Of a stretch of DNA of 64,000 nucleotides, positions 1 through 11,023 are shown piece by piece. The stretch covers positions 60,001 through 124,000 of the forward strand of contig CAJNDS010002373.1 in assembly GCA_905221605.1 (NCBI GenBank), read 5' to 3'. This DNA is from Symbiodinium natans. Taxonomy: Eukaryota > Sar > Dinophyceae > Suessiales > Symbiodiniaceae. The translations under genes and the position numbers were made by a program. Position 1 is the first letter of the stretch, and the number at the start of each line of letters is the position of its first letter. Below the pieces are notes generated by a model. It was not told the origin of the DNA and ran no database searches. It saw nothing but the letters and a program-made list of their open reading frames with translations.

Positions 1-236
1 CTTCCTCTGGGTTGGACGACAGCACACAAGGATGAATCATGCCCCAAAGGGGTTAACTCCTCTAAACCCTGCACCCTAAAACCTAAACCCCTTTGCAACA
101 GGCTGCCACTTCGCCCGGTGTTGGTGCCACTCGATGTCCCTAAACCCTAAACCCTAAAACCTCACCCTTTATGTCGTCTCCTCCATGAAGCAGTAGCGCG
201 AGGTCACGCAGCTCTCGTCCTCCTTCAAGGTAAACT

Positions 237-308
237 CTTGGGATGTTCTCCCTTGTACTAACAGTCCTCAATAGGATTATAGTATCCCCCCCCTCTATGG
301 ATAATCAC
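237..308. mobile_element. Truncated family A element
   Basis: CTTGGGATGTTCTCCC, AACAGTCCTCAATAGGATTA and GGATAATCAC match the family left half. The right arm is missing. Confidence 0.5.
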
Positions 309-675
309 AGACGACGATGGCATGCGACAAAGGGGGGCAAACCAGCTTTGAGAGCCTTCCGATGAGTGCCTCGTGCCAGGCAAATCCCCTCCTGAACTCG
401 GGGAGCTGTGGGTTTTTTTGCCACCCCGCTAGCTGATCGTGACATCGCACTGCTGTGGGTTTAGGGTTTGCCTCGCCTCAAATTCCCCCAAATCAAGCCT
501 TTGAGCTCCTGCAGAACCGTTGAATTTTAACCTGCTCTTACATGTAGGGTTTTTAGGGCTTATGGGGTTGAGGGTTTGCAAGCCTACGAAGTCTCGAGTA
601 CGAAGTCTTCTGAGCTCCCCAAAACTTCAACCAAAGTGCAACTCTGGGATGGGCGGGGTTTAGAGGGTCTAGATT

Positions 676-775
676 AGGGATGTTCCCCCCTATACTAACA
701 GTCCCTATCGGGACTTAAGTACCTCCTATGATAATCCCTAGTAAGGACTGTTAGTATAGGGGGGAACATCCCAAG
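676..775. mobile_element. Family A element, near-perfect hairpin
   Basis: Arms GGGATGTTCCCCCCTATACT and its exact complement (ending CATCCC), continuing through AACAGTCC. TCTAGATT occurs on both flanks (668-675 and 776-783), a likely 8-bp duplication or a 4-bp TCTA plus chance. Confidence 0.75.
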
Positions 776-1952
776 TCTAGATTCTAGATGGCTTCCGGTT
801 CCCGCCCAGCCGGCTTAAGGTTTTGGCCCGGAGCGCACCCTCACGTAGATCCCAGCCACTTGCCATGCAGTCTGGTCGGCCTCCACACGTCTCAGTGCTA
901 CAATGGAAGGGCGAGAACTTGAACTATGAAGTTCCTAAAAGAGGGGGGTTCAAAGGGGGGGGGGGGGGGGGTGGGGCTTATGATATTTAACCCAAGGTTC
1001 CCCAATAGCCCCCACTACTCCCTAAAGGCTCCCGAAGCTTCCCCAAGCTTCCCAAGCTACCTACCCCCCATTATGAACCCCTGCTCCCTCAAGCAAGTTG
1101 CCGTGATTGAGGTTCAGGGTTTCAGGGTTTGTGCTGAGGGTTCCCTTTTTCCGTCTTGGGGTTAGGGGTTTCGGGTGTGGAGTTCAGGTTACCGGGATGA
1201 GCCCTTCCGGGTACACACCCCTAAGCCCTCTTTGTTCAACCCTCCTTGCTCAAGGCAGCGGTCGGGCTTAGGGGCTGAAAATGAGAATCCTAAAAGTATC
1301 CCAGCTATCCATCAGTTACTCACAGCCCTAAACCCTAACCCTAAACCCTTAGGCAAAACCCTAAGCCGCAAAAAAGCCCCAAACCCTCAACTAAACCTCA
1401 AACCCCCCCCCCCCTCCCTTGCCCGGCCGCGCAGTTGCCGGGCAGAGGTGAGCCTTTGGCGAGGCATTGCCTTGGGAGCCCGGAGGTGTGGCTCCATGGA
1501 GGTTTAGGGCTTACGACTTAGGCTTCGGGGCTTCCGGAGCCTTCAGTGCATAGACCCCCACAGGTCCCACAAAAAAAACCCCAATGTGCTGCGTAAGAAG
1601 ACCACAAGGAGTCACGATATGAGCCCTCGATCGGTGGCGCCACAAGGATCCTGCACCCTTGGTACCAGTACCTGAGTCCTCTTCAAACATTGAAGCGATA
1701 CAGGAAGAATCTGCGAAGATACACCCAGTGCCTAAAGGCGTGGATGGTATATGGTAGATGCACTCGAACGATTATGGGAGAGCCGCAAAAAAAAACCCGG
1801 AAGGCGATTCTGAGGCACAGAAGCCCCCCCCTCTAACTCCCTATTTGCTCCCAGCCGCCGGTTGCCGCAGCGCGTGTCGGCAGCATCCTGCATGGGTCCC
1901 TGTACCCCCTAAGACCCTTTTAGAGTTTATCGGGCTTGGGGTTCACAGGGTT

Positions 1953-2060
1953 TGCATGTTCCTCCTTATACTAGCAGTCCTCTTTCTTCTTAACAGGGAC
2001 TCTAGTAACCCCTCATTTTCATCCCTATTCTGGACTGCTCGTATAAGGGGGAAACGTCCC
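1953..2060. mobile_element. Diverged family A element
   Basis: GCATGTTCCTCCTTATACTA and AGCAGTCC oppose GGACTGCTCGTATAAGGGGG and AAACGTCCC. Confidence 0.5.
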
Positions 2061-2355
2061 ACATCATAGGGTTCATGGTTCAGGGGGGCGCCGAACCTGA
2101 CCCACGTCCACGGCGGTGCAGAGGGCCTGGCAGAAGGTTAGGGTTTAGGGGTAGGGTTAAGGGTATAGGTTTGTTTTTTGCCCACCCGTCTAGCCATGCT
2201 CCACGGGGCAACTGAAGAGGCACAGGGTTTAGGGTTTAGGCTGCTGAGCCTCGACCTTTGGATTCTTGGATCAATTTGCGGCACGCAGGATCCTGTCTTC
2301 CCGGTGGATGCAAGGGGCCAAAACGTTTGATGACCTTAAAGAGAAGCTCTCATAA

Positions 2356-2471
2356 CATCCTTGGTAGCCCACTAACCATATTATGATAAGGGCACCCGGT
2401 TTTTTTGGTTGGTTGCTTTACAAGGGAACCCAGAACAAAAAAAGGAGGGTACCACTGGGCTACCAAGCATC
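2356..2471. mobile_element. Family D element with perfect CATC duplication
   Basis: The element is 2360-2467, ends CTTGGTAGCCC and GGGCTACCAAG. Perfect CATC copies sit at 2356-2359 and 2468-2471. The interior has AAGGGCACCC and AAGGGAACCC. Minus-strand splicing would use GATG (GA donor), but flanking coding is not convincing. Confidence 0.8.
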
Positions 2472-3037
2472 TCAGAAGCCCAGGGAAGCTTCGCTACGCA
2501 AGAGCGGGGCAGTAAACGCCCAAGCCCCGAATCCCTTTTTGCATCCAGGCCGCTGCGAACAATGCCGGGTACCCCTAAAACATTGGTTCTTCCAAACCCT
2601 AAACCCTAAACCCTAAACCCCAAACCCTAAACCCGAAACCCTAAACCCTAAACCCTATATCTCCCAAAATCTGCAACCCCCCAAGAATGCAGGGGTTGCT
2701 GGTGTTAAGGTTCCCGTATAAGCACTTACGGAAGTAGGGGTTTTCCGAAAGGCGCTTTCCAAGACCCAGCCTCCAAAATAAGGACTAGCGAATGGGGCCT
2801 CGGTAGAACCACTGAAGCCCGGAACCCTATTCATCCTTGCGCAAGGGGGTTTAGGGTTTAGGGTCGGGTTTAGGGTTTAGGGACCCCCTCCCACACCCGC
2901 GCGCCAGAAGTTCGAGCTGCTGTGCCGGCTTGGCGAGATCCGCAGCGGAGCTTCCTTTCAGGCTCGACGGGCGGATGCATGGAGGTGGGGGTTCCCAGGG
3001 GAGTGGGGGTTTGGAGGGCATGGAATAGGGCCAGGAG

Positions 3038-3134
3038 GGCTTAGGGTTTAGGGTTTAGGGTTTAGGGTTTAGGGTTAGGGTTTAGGGTTTAGGGTTTAGG
3101 GTTTAGGGTTTAGGGTTTAGGGTTTAGGGTTTAG
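3038..3134. repeat. TTTAGGG array
   Basis: About 13 units with one shortened TTAGGG. A G run of about 18 follows at 3157-3174. Confidence 0.95.
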
Positions 3135-3542
3135 TCTTGGGGCCAGGGGTGCGGCGGGGGGGGGGGGGGGGGGCTTGGGATGGATACGTCCCAAGTTGCG
3201 CCGTTCGACTGTGGCACTAGCACCGGCGAGGCTCGCTTCTGCTTTCAAGTGATCTTCGTTTGTTGTCAGAACGTGATTCTCGCAGCCATGTTGCTACTTC
3301 TTCTGAGCATATTTGAGAAGATCTCACAACACACATGCACTCTGACAACAGTAGTCTCCGCAAGCAGACGGTTTGGGGGCAAGAAAATCATGATCCAACT
3401 CCATAAACTCTCGACCCTAAAATTGCTTTCAAAGCCTCCCCCTGCAGCCCTTCAGCCTTGCCCCACATCCCGAACCCCCCCCCCCCCCCCCCCCAAAAAA
3501 AAGAGAGAGAAAAAAAAAGAGGAACAACAACCCCGCACCCCC

Positions 3543-3822
<280 letters not shown>

Positions 3823-4038
3823 GGCGTGGGTTTATAGGGTTTGTTAAGGGTTTAGGGTGTGGGACACAGGCAACCCTATACCCTATAACCCTAAACCCTA
3901 AACCCAAAACCCCAAACCCCAAACCCTAAACCCAAACCCTAAACCACATTTTTCTGGTCCGGGGCTGTCCTCCGAACTTCGGGGCGTTGGAGCTGGAACC
4001 TTCGATGTCGCGTGCCCACGTCACAGGCGACCTGCAGG

Positions 4039-4113
4039 TTAGGGTTTAGGGTTTAGGGTTTAGGGTTTAGGGTTTAGGGTTTAGGGTTTAGGGTTTAGGG
4101 TTTAGGGTTTAGG
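4039..4113. repeat. TTTAGGG array
   Basis: About ten units, abutting a truncated family B end. Confidence 0.95.
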
Positions 4114-4165
4114 GGACCAAACGAACCCTAAAAGGGCTTATGGTTAATATAGCCTTGGTAGAAGC
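4112..4165. mobile_element. Truncated family B end
   Basis: GGGGACCAAACGAACCCTAA directly abuts the end of a TTTAGGG array. Only one end is present. Confidence 0.4.
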
Positions 4166-4710
4166 CCAAAAATCTTGTTTTTAGGGTTTGAGGGCGTTTT
4201 GGGTTTCAGGGTTTTGGGGAATTAAGGGCTTACGGAGTTCTTGGGGTTAATTAGAGGGGTTTAGGGTTTATGAGCTCGAAAATCTCAGGACCCAGGGCAG
4301 CATCTCGACAACTGGATTCCCCTGGTGAGCGGTTTTGTCTTTCTCAAGCATGAATCAATGGACATGACCCTTCCGCGGACCCCTCCGCGGCGTGTTCCGC
4401 GTTACCCTCGCGAACGCGGAAATACGTGACTCTGCCTTCTCACCCGGACCGAAACAGAAGCTTGGAAAAGCGATAGGGCGCTGTTCTTACGGTTGCCGGC
4501 ATGTTGGGCATCCATGATACATCTAAGTTTCAAGCATGCCGACCTTCCGCCTGCCTTCGGCGAACGCCACGCCTTCCGCCTTTCCCGGACCCTTCCGCGC
4601 AATCTTGCTTACCTCTTCGGCCCTTCGGCGGAAGTTAAGAATGTCCGCCGTAAAGTAACTTGACTTGAGTGCCTAAAAAACGCAGCTCCGCTGAACAAAC
4701 TTCTTGTAAC

Positions 4711-4821
4711 CTTGGGGACCCACATGAACCCTAAAGAGGTTTGTGGTTCATACTACCTTCCTTAGAATTATAGTAGTATATAGGGATGACCCCAATTTTA
4801 GGGTTCATTTGGTCCCCACGG
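4711..4821. mobile_element. Family B element
   Basis: Ends CTTGGGGACCCACATGAACC and GGTTCATTTGGTCCCCACGG. The interior carries TTAGAATTATAGTAGTATAT. No clean duplication is seen. Confidence 0.65.
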
Positions 4822-5357
4822 AAAGAGATCCAACAACCCTAAACCCTAAACCAAACACCTTAAACCCTAAACCCTAACCCAACAGCGAACCAAATTGTGG
4901 GAGTTGGTGAAGGCATGCCTTGCGCCGTGCGTGTGCCATAGCTGGGCTTACTGCTGCCCTTTTGTCAGTGGACTCTCTTACTTTTGCCCCAAACCATTTT
5001 TTGAAGCATGGACTGAGGTCGGCGAAAGATGGACACTTCTCTCCAAGACTCGTCCTAAAACCCTAAACCCTAAACCCTAAATGGGGTTTGAGGAGTTTGA
5101 CGTTCAGGGCTTAGGATGGTGGCGTTTGGTGAAGCTGGGAGCCCCAGGCGTTGAAGAGGGAACCACACTTTTACCGCCGGGGGGGGGGGGGGGGGGGATG
5201 TCCAAACAACCAGCTCAAGTTTGCAAGTGGTCAGGTTTTTGGGGATCCCTGCCTAGAGACGGAGCTGACCCACAACACCCCCCGAATTGTGAGCATCCTG
5301 GGCCACTCCGATGACTTCCCCACAGTACCCGGGTACACCCTAAACCTTAAGCCCTGA

Positions 5358-5440
5358 CCCCTATAAACCCTATATAAACCCTATATAAACCCTATATAAA
5401 CCCTAAATAAACCCTATATAAAACCCATAGAAACCCTATA
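5358..5440. repeat. CCCTATATAAA tandem repeat
   Basis: Six or seven units of an 11-12-bp derivative of the telomere motif. Confidence 0.85.
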
Positions 5441-8400
5441 AGCCCAAGAGGCAAACCCCTAAATCACTGAGATAGCCAAGCTTCTCTTCGTTTAGGCCGA
5501 AGACAATGGAGGCGGTCACAGGGCGCGTGCTAAACTCGAACCTGAGCTTCTGTTTCTCTTTAGGGTTTAGGGTTTAGGGTCTAGGGTTTAGGGTTGAGGG
5601 TTTAGGGTCTGAACATCCTTTAGCCCTAAACCCTCTTCTGCACCAGCCTTCCTTGACGCGCCGTGCCTTGAGGGCAAAGCCTTCCCCAGCTTTCATCTGA
5701 AACAACCCACCCAAAGAAATGGGGACGAACACATGCCCTAAACCCTAAACCCTAAACCCTAAACCCCCTACACACTAAACCCCCCTCTTTGCAAGCCGGG
5801 GAGCTCCGAGAAGAGGATGTCGGAGCCTGGGTTCCGGTTGGGCGAATGAACTTACCGGCTCGTAGTAGGGAAAGAGGGTCCCCCCCTAAACCCTAAACCC
5901 TAAACCCTAAACCTCAGTCCACTAAAGGGATATGCATAGGGGGATGTAAGGCACCGAATTCCCTCCTTCCCTGCTAAGAACCCGCAAGCTCGGGCTTCGC
6001 CAAGGTTTCAAGCTTAGGGTTTGGGTTTTTCGGGCTGGAGAGGAGCAGTGACCCCTAAGATGGGAACCCGAAATGTCCAATTTAGGGCCTGGTTGGGTAA
6101 GCGCCGGATGTGACACAAGTTCTCGGACGCGGTTTAGGGTATTTGGGTCTTTCAGGGCCTTAAGGGTTTGCAATTTTGCGTCTGCTCTGATCCTTGAAAT
6201 CCCGAGGCGCCCTTGATGACGTCGATGTTCTCGCGTCCGATGGGTGCCTGGGAGAGCTGTGCTTCGCGAAGCCCGAAGCCCGAAGCCCTAAGCCCTAAAC
6301 CCCAAACCCTCAATCGGGTTCGTGGTTGCAAGGTTTTGGGCCTACGGACCCTGTATTCTGGAAAGGTGGGCTTGGCGTGGGAATGACCCTGAAGCAACTT
6401 ATGAGCATGACCCCACATCATAGTACTGTAGTAATATGCCGATCTAGTATGCTACTAAGGTCACAAATAATGCGCTTTGTACAAGACAAATATATCAAGA
6501 AGCAGCTGCATCTTAGGTTTTCGGTTGGTCTCCGCAAAAAAAGTTGGGCCCCCAAGCCCGCTTCTTCGCCGTTCGCAGCTGGACGCCTGCGCTCGTCGCC
6601 ATGCCAATGACCTGAGCACTTCGGTGTGCGGGCTCTGGGACTGGCACCATAGTGCATATTCTTCTGTGAAGAATTCATGATTAAATAGTCTATGATGCTA
6701 TACCATGTATGTATAAATAATGTATCGAATAATACATAACTGTTTTGGAATCATGTGCCATATGCAATGTAATATACACAAGATATAAGATGTAAAAGAA
6801 AATTTAACTATCTGCTATCACATAATGCAATACAACATGATGCTCTATATAACGAATTATGTAGATATATATATATATATATATACGAATAATAATGAGA
6901 ACAATAGTGGCAACCATCAGAAGAAGAAGAGTCAGAATGATGATAGTCTTGTGCAATGGGGTTGCGGGATGGCGGTAAACCCGGACCCTCGAGTGAAGTT
7001 CGGCTCTTCAGCGTAGTTACCGGTGATTCGCAAGGTGGAAACGCTAACCGAAAACACGCGGTTTAGGGTTTAGGGTTTAGGGTTTAAGGTTTAGGGTTTT
7101 GTTCTTTGTGGGGGGGGGAGGGGTGGTGGGGCTCAGGCACATCGACTCGGTTTGTTTGTCAAAAAACTTTGTAAGTGTAGTACAGAACCAAAACCAAACA
7201 CAGAAACAAGAGCAGGGGTGGATGGCGTCCAGCCTGGTGGAAGCGGCATCTGCAAGCCAAGCAGCCACGGCAACCCAGAAGAGGATCAGCTTGATCTTGT
7301 GATTGTTGTAGAAGCCTCAGGCACAGCAACAACCCACGAAAAGGCGGCGCCCATGCTTCGCGATTCTTGTTCAGGGTTTGCTTCTTCCGTCCTTGAGCAC
7401 AGAGGCACCCCGAACCTCGCAGACGGCCCAAAGACCCCCAGCCCTCATTTCGCTCTCTTCCTCTCTCTCTGTGTCTTTCTCTTCTGCCGGGCATGAGGAC
7501 CAGGGTTACCCCTGAACCGGTGCGCGTGCAGCGCCCATCGTTCAGGGTCGGCATGGTGAGTAGCAAAGCAGCTGGGAGATCCGTTTGTAATCTCGAACGC
7601 ACGCACACTCTCAGCCTTCTGCTTCTTCTACCCAGCGAAGAGGCCCCCCCGAGGGCCGGCCCCGGCCGCGCTGGCCCGCTGTTTAGGGTTTAGGGTTTAG
7701 GGTCCAGGGTCAAAGGACTCTCTCTCGCCCCCTGTCCCTCCCCTGCAGCCAAAGCACGGAAGGCCGGCCCTGGAGCAAAGGTGTCGAGGGGGTTCGGTTT
7801 GGGCTTCGGGTTCAGCATTTCGGGGCTTCATCTTTGAAGCCCAAAACCTTGGTCCCTTTTCTGGTGTACTGCAACCACGGGGCTCTTGAGAGCAGGCGTA
7901 TCTCTAGCATTCATCACAAGTATCCGCCCCACAAAGTGGACAAGCCTAACCATGAATCCACTCTTGGTCCGTCTTCTCATGAGCCATACCGCTGGAAAGG
8001 AAGGGTTTAGGGTGTAGGGTGTAGGGTGTAGGGTTTAGGGTTTAGGGTTTAGGGTTTAGAGCTCCTAGACTTGTTCCTGACACCCGACTAGGCTTCGCAA
8101 ACGTGTCATACTGGAAGACCCGCAGGGAGACCGCAACTTCAAGCAACTAAACCCTAAACCCTAAACCCTAAACCTTAAACCCACAGACACATGGGGAATG
8201 TATATCAACGGATGGTCGAGCTGAAGCTGTGCAAGCTGTGCGGAGTCGGCCCCGTCCTGCGAAGAACTTCTCCATCGCGCGCGGCTCCTGCCGACGTGCG
8301 GGACATCCCTCATCGCCCGGCATCCTCTTGCACAATTGCTGCCTGCAACCTGATAGACTTTCTAGCGCCTAGAACCTTAACAAAAACCACACGTCCATTG

Positions 8401-8893
8401 GGGCTTGAAACATGAAGCCTAAGTTTATGTATACGGATGGACGCTTTCAAGCAGGGAAGCAACGCTACTTTTGGAGAAGTAAAGCTTCGGCCATGCACTG
8501 ACAGCAATATTGAACCAAATCATCTCACAGACTAACCTGACTAACCCTAAACCCGAAATTGAAACCCTAAACCAGTTACTCAATAAACCTTGGCTGAGCG
8601 GCCGGGGCTTCGTCAGCCTTGGGCGGCTTTGGTACGATCGTCCTGCGGTGCGCACGGGGTTTGTGGGCTTCGACGTTCGCAGAGCTCATCATGATCAAAG
8701 CTTACCAAACTTACGGCTTAGGGCTTCGTTACAAAGTGGGCCGTCACCACATCCTTTGAAGAAAAACACACCCTAAACCCTAAACCCTAAATGTCCAGCT
8801 TCTGCCGCAGCAAGTGAGACAAGCACGCAAACCGCCGAAGCAGCAGCCAGGACCTCAAGGAGTTATGTCATTATTTGTGGGAGGGGGGGGGGG

Positions 8894-8945
8894 GGGTTAG
8901 GGCTTAGGGCTTAGGGCTTAGGGCTTAGGGTTTAGGGTTTAGGGT
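8894..8945. repeat. Variant heptamer tract CTTAGGG
   Basis: A G run leads into about five CTTAGGG units, then TTTAGGG. Confidence 0.85.
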
Positions 8946-9567
8946 TTTCGTGGTTCATTTCCAAGCTGTGAGAACATAAGGCTGTCAAAACGTTGACATT
9001 CGAGAAGAGAATGCGATTAAACATTTGGTGCTTAGCCCCCCACTTGAAACATCAACCTCCATCCAGCCCACGTGCTTAACAACAGCGTGCCCATGCCCCT
9101 AAACCCTTTTTTTACGGCTTGGCATGCAGGCAGGCAGTGCAGCAGTCCTCACTTGTCTATTTTGGTCGCGGTGCCCGTTTTTCAGCAACAAACTTGCCGT
9201 TTAAAAAACCACTCTTGAGCCAGCGCCCACACTCCTTGCAACGCCAAGACCTCAAAGAACGAATCTCGCCCCAAAAACCGATATCGACCCCATGAGCCAG
9301 CTACGCACCTTGCAGCATCCCTAGCCCAACAAACCTCAGCCACACACCCAAAACCCCAAGCCCTAAACACTAAGCCGCTAAGCCCTAAACCGACACCTAA
9401 AGAAGCTTCAAGGCTGAAGCCAAGTGGCCGAAGCAAGTTCCCGGCTCCCGCAGAGGAATTCCACAGCAGCGGCAGCAGTAGCCGACGCCCTGAATGAGCC
9501 AACGATTCTCTTTCATGAAGGAACTATGTCAGTACATGTCATTATACATAGATAAACAAATAAATAA

Positions 9568-9604
<37 letters not shown>

Positions 9605-9992
9605 CACCTTTTTCATGAGGCTCTCTTGACAGACAATGTTGTTCCGAACCGTGTTCGTAGTACCAGTACAATTCAAATAGAGTTCATGTACATGTTGTCC
9701 ACCCTCTCGCAAAAGCTGTTCTGAGCCTTTCGTCATGTCATAAGAAAGGAGTTGATGTCAAAAATCCACCCTCTCAGAAATCCTGGGGGAATGGGGCAAA
9801 AGGCGGCTCTAGTTTTCGAGAGTTACAGGGTTTAGGGATCTAGGATTCACGAATGAGGCATGGAGGAATGTTGACGGCTCAAGGCTTCTCTGTACTGGGC
9901 GGATTTTTTGTGCAGGCACCTGCCGCATGATTGATTTCAAGGCGCCTCGAGAGACACCCCGACTGCGTCTACAATCAGCTTAGGACATAGGG

Positions 9993-10042
9993 GTACACGA
10001 ATCCCCTATACTACTATAGAATTTCAGTAGGAATTGGGGCAC
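9993..10042. mobile_element. Short family B-like core fragment
   Basis: CCTATACTACTATAGAATTT and CAGTAGGAATTGGGGCAC resemble the family B core without its ends. Confidence 0.3.
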
Positions 10043-10537
10043 ATGGACCTTGTGACATCTTTCAGTCGGCATGCAGTCCCCTTGAGGTATGAGAAACCTC
10101 AGCTATACCCTTCTCAGCTCCCCGTTTGCAAGGAACCGGGCTATTCAAGTAAGGCAACGTCTGACAAACAACGAGGAAGGCCTTCATCCACTCGTCATAG
10201 ACCATCACGGCCGAGGCGAAGAAGCTGATACCTTAAGTGTGGGGTTTAGGGTTTAGGGTTTAGGGTTTAGGGTTTAGGGTGTAGGGTGTAGGGTGTAGGG
10301 CGTAAGGGGGGGGGGGGGGGTCATGGGCTTAGTGTTCTTGTTTTTTCACTCCAGGTTTTTGGGAGGTTGAAGCATCCAGGCCGGTGCCCCAATGTGAGTC
10401 CACGGTGCAGAACAGATAGTCCACCAGAACGACGACAGCAGCGAAGATGCCTCGGCTTGCAGCGCCCTCTGTCCAAGAAGGTCTAAATCCTTGCTTATTT
10501 CGGCTAGGGGTCAGGCAATATACAATATACCCCTTAA

Positions 10538-11023
10538 GTGAAGGACAGTGGGCTGTCTTGGTCCTTGCATACTAGTCTTTCTGCGTTTCCTGTGGTCCCC
10601 AAACTCAGACCCTCGAAGGACAAAGCCAACACTGCTGATCAAACCACACACATGAAGCCTCTACTTGGAGGTTCATGGTATGCATTAACCAATTATAACT
10701 GTACTTACAACCCACTTATAAGCCCCTTGAGTGCCCATTATAAGTACAGTTATAAGTACAGTTACAATTGGTTCACAAGTACCATGAACCTCCAAGTAGT
10801 GCTGGCCCAAGCAGCAGAAGCTTTGCACCAAGGGCAAGGGGGAGGTCGCACCAATGACCTAAGGGAACAACAGCCCCCTCGCCATGAGATTTCAGAGCGG
10901 GAAAGTGTCCTAAGTCGACCGCTGTCTCGTGCACAGGCACTCAAATGGCCGGCCGAGAAAGATCGACCGAGCACGCAAATGGGTGTCACGAATCGCCCCT
11001 TGCTTTTGAACCCTAAACCCTAA
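10538..11023 (+). CDS. Low-confidence ORF reading through a family G element
   Basis: A 161-codon frame is open across the inverted-repeat element at 10664-10796. Both flanks look protein-like: PVVPKLRPSKDKANTADQTT before it and LAQAAEALHQGQGGGRTNDL after it. The frame ends in telomere-like repeats. I do not recognise the product. It could be two exons with the element as an intron, an exonised element, or chance. Confidence 0.2.
   Translation: MKDSGLSWSLHTSLSAFPVVPKLRPSKDKANTADQTTHMKPLLGGSWYALTNYNCTYNPLISPLSAHYKYSYKYSYNWFTSTMNLQVVLAQAAEALHQGQGGGRTNDLREQQPPRHEISERESVLSRPLSRAQALKWPAEKDRPSTQMGVTNRPLLLNPKP
10664..10796. mobile_element. Family G inverted-repeat element
   Basis: CTTGGAGGTTCATGGTA pairs with TACCATGAACCTCCAAG, and inner arms AACTGTACTTA and TAAGTACAGTT also pair. 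Flanks CTA and TAG extend the palindrome. Single ends of the same family occur near 15323 and 48693. Confidence 0.7.

Larger units (their letters stand above)
1..3037. other. Gene-poor telomere-motif mosaic
   Basis: Short CCCTAAA or TTTAGGG tracts every few hundred bases (for example 65-90, 1325-1350, 2595-2655, 2845-2881), G runs at 954-971, and family A and D elements. No gene seen. Confidence 0.6.
4822..9995. other. Gene-poor telomere-motif mosaic
   Basis: Telomere-like tracts at 5055-5080, 5560-5610, 5735-5765, 5885-5912, 7060-7095, 7680-7703, 8007-8059, 8150-8180 and 8770-8790. G runs at 5180-5197 and 8883-8896. AT-rich at 6690-6900. No supported gene. Just upstream, at 4370-4640, is a GC-rich patch with repeated CCTTCCGC. 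Confidence 0.5.
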
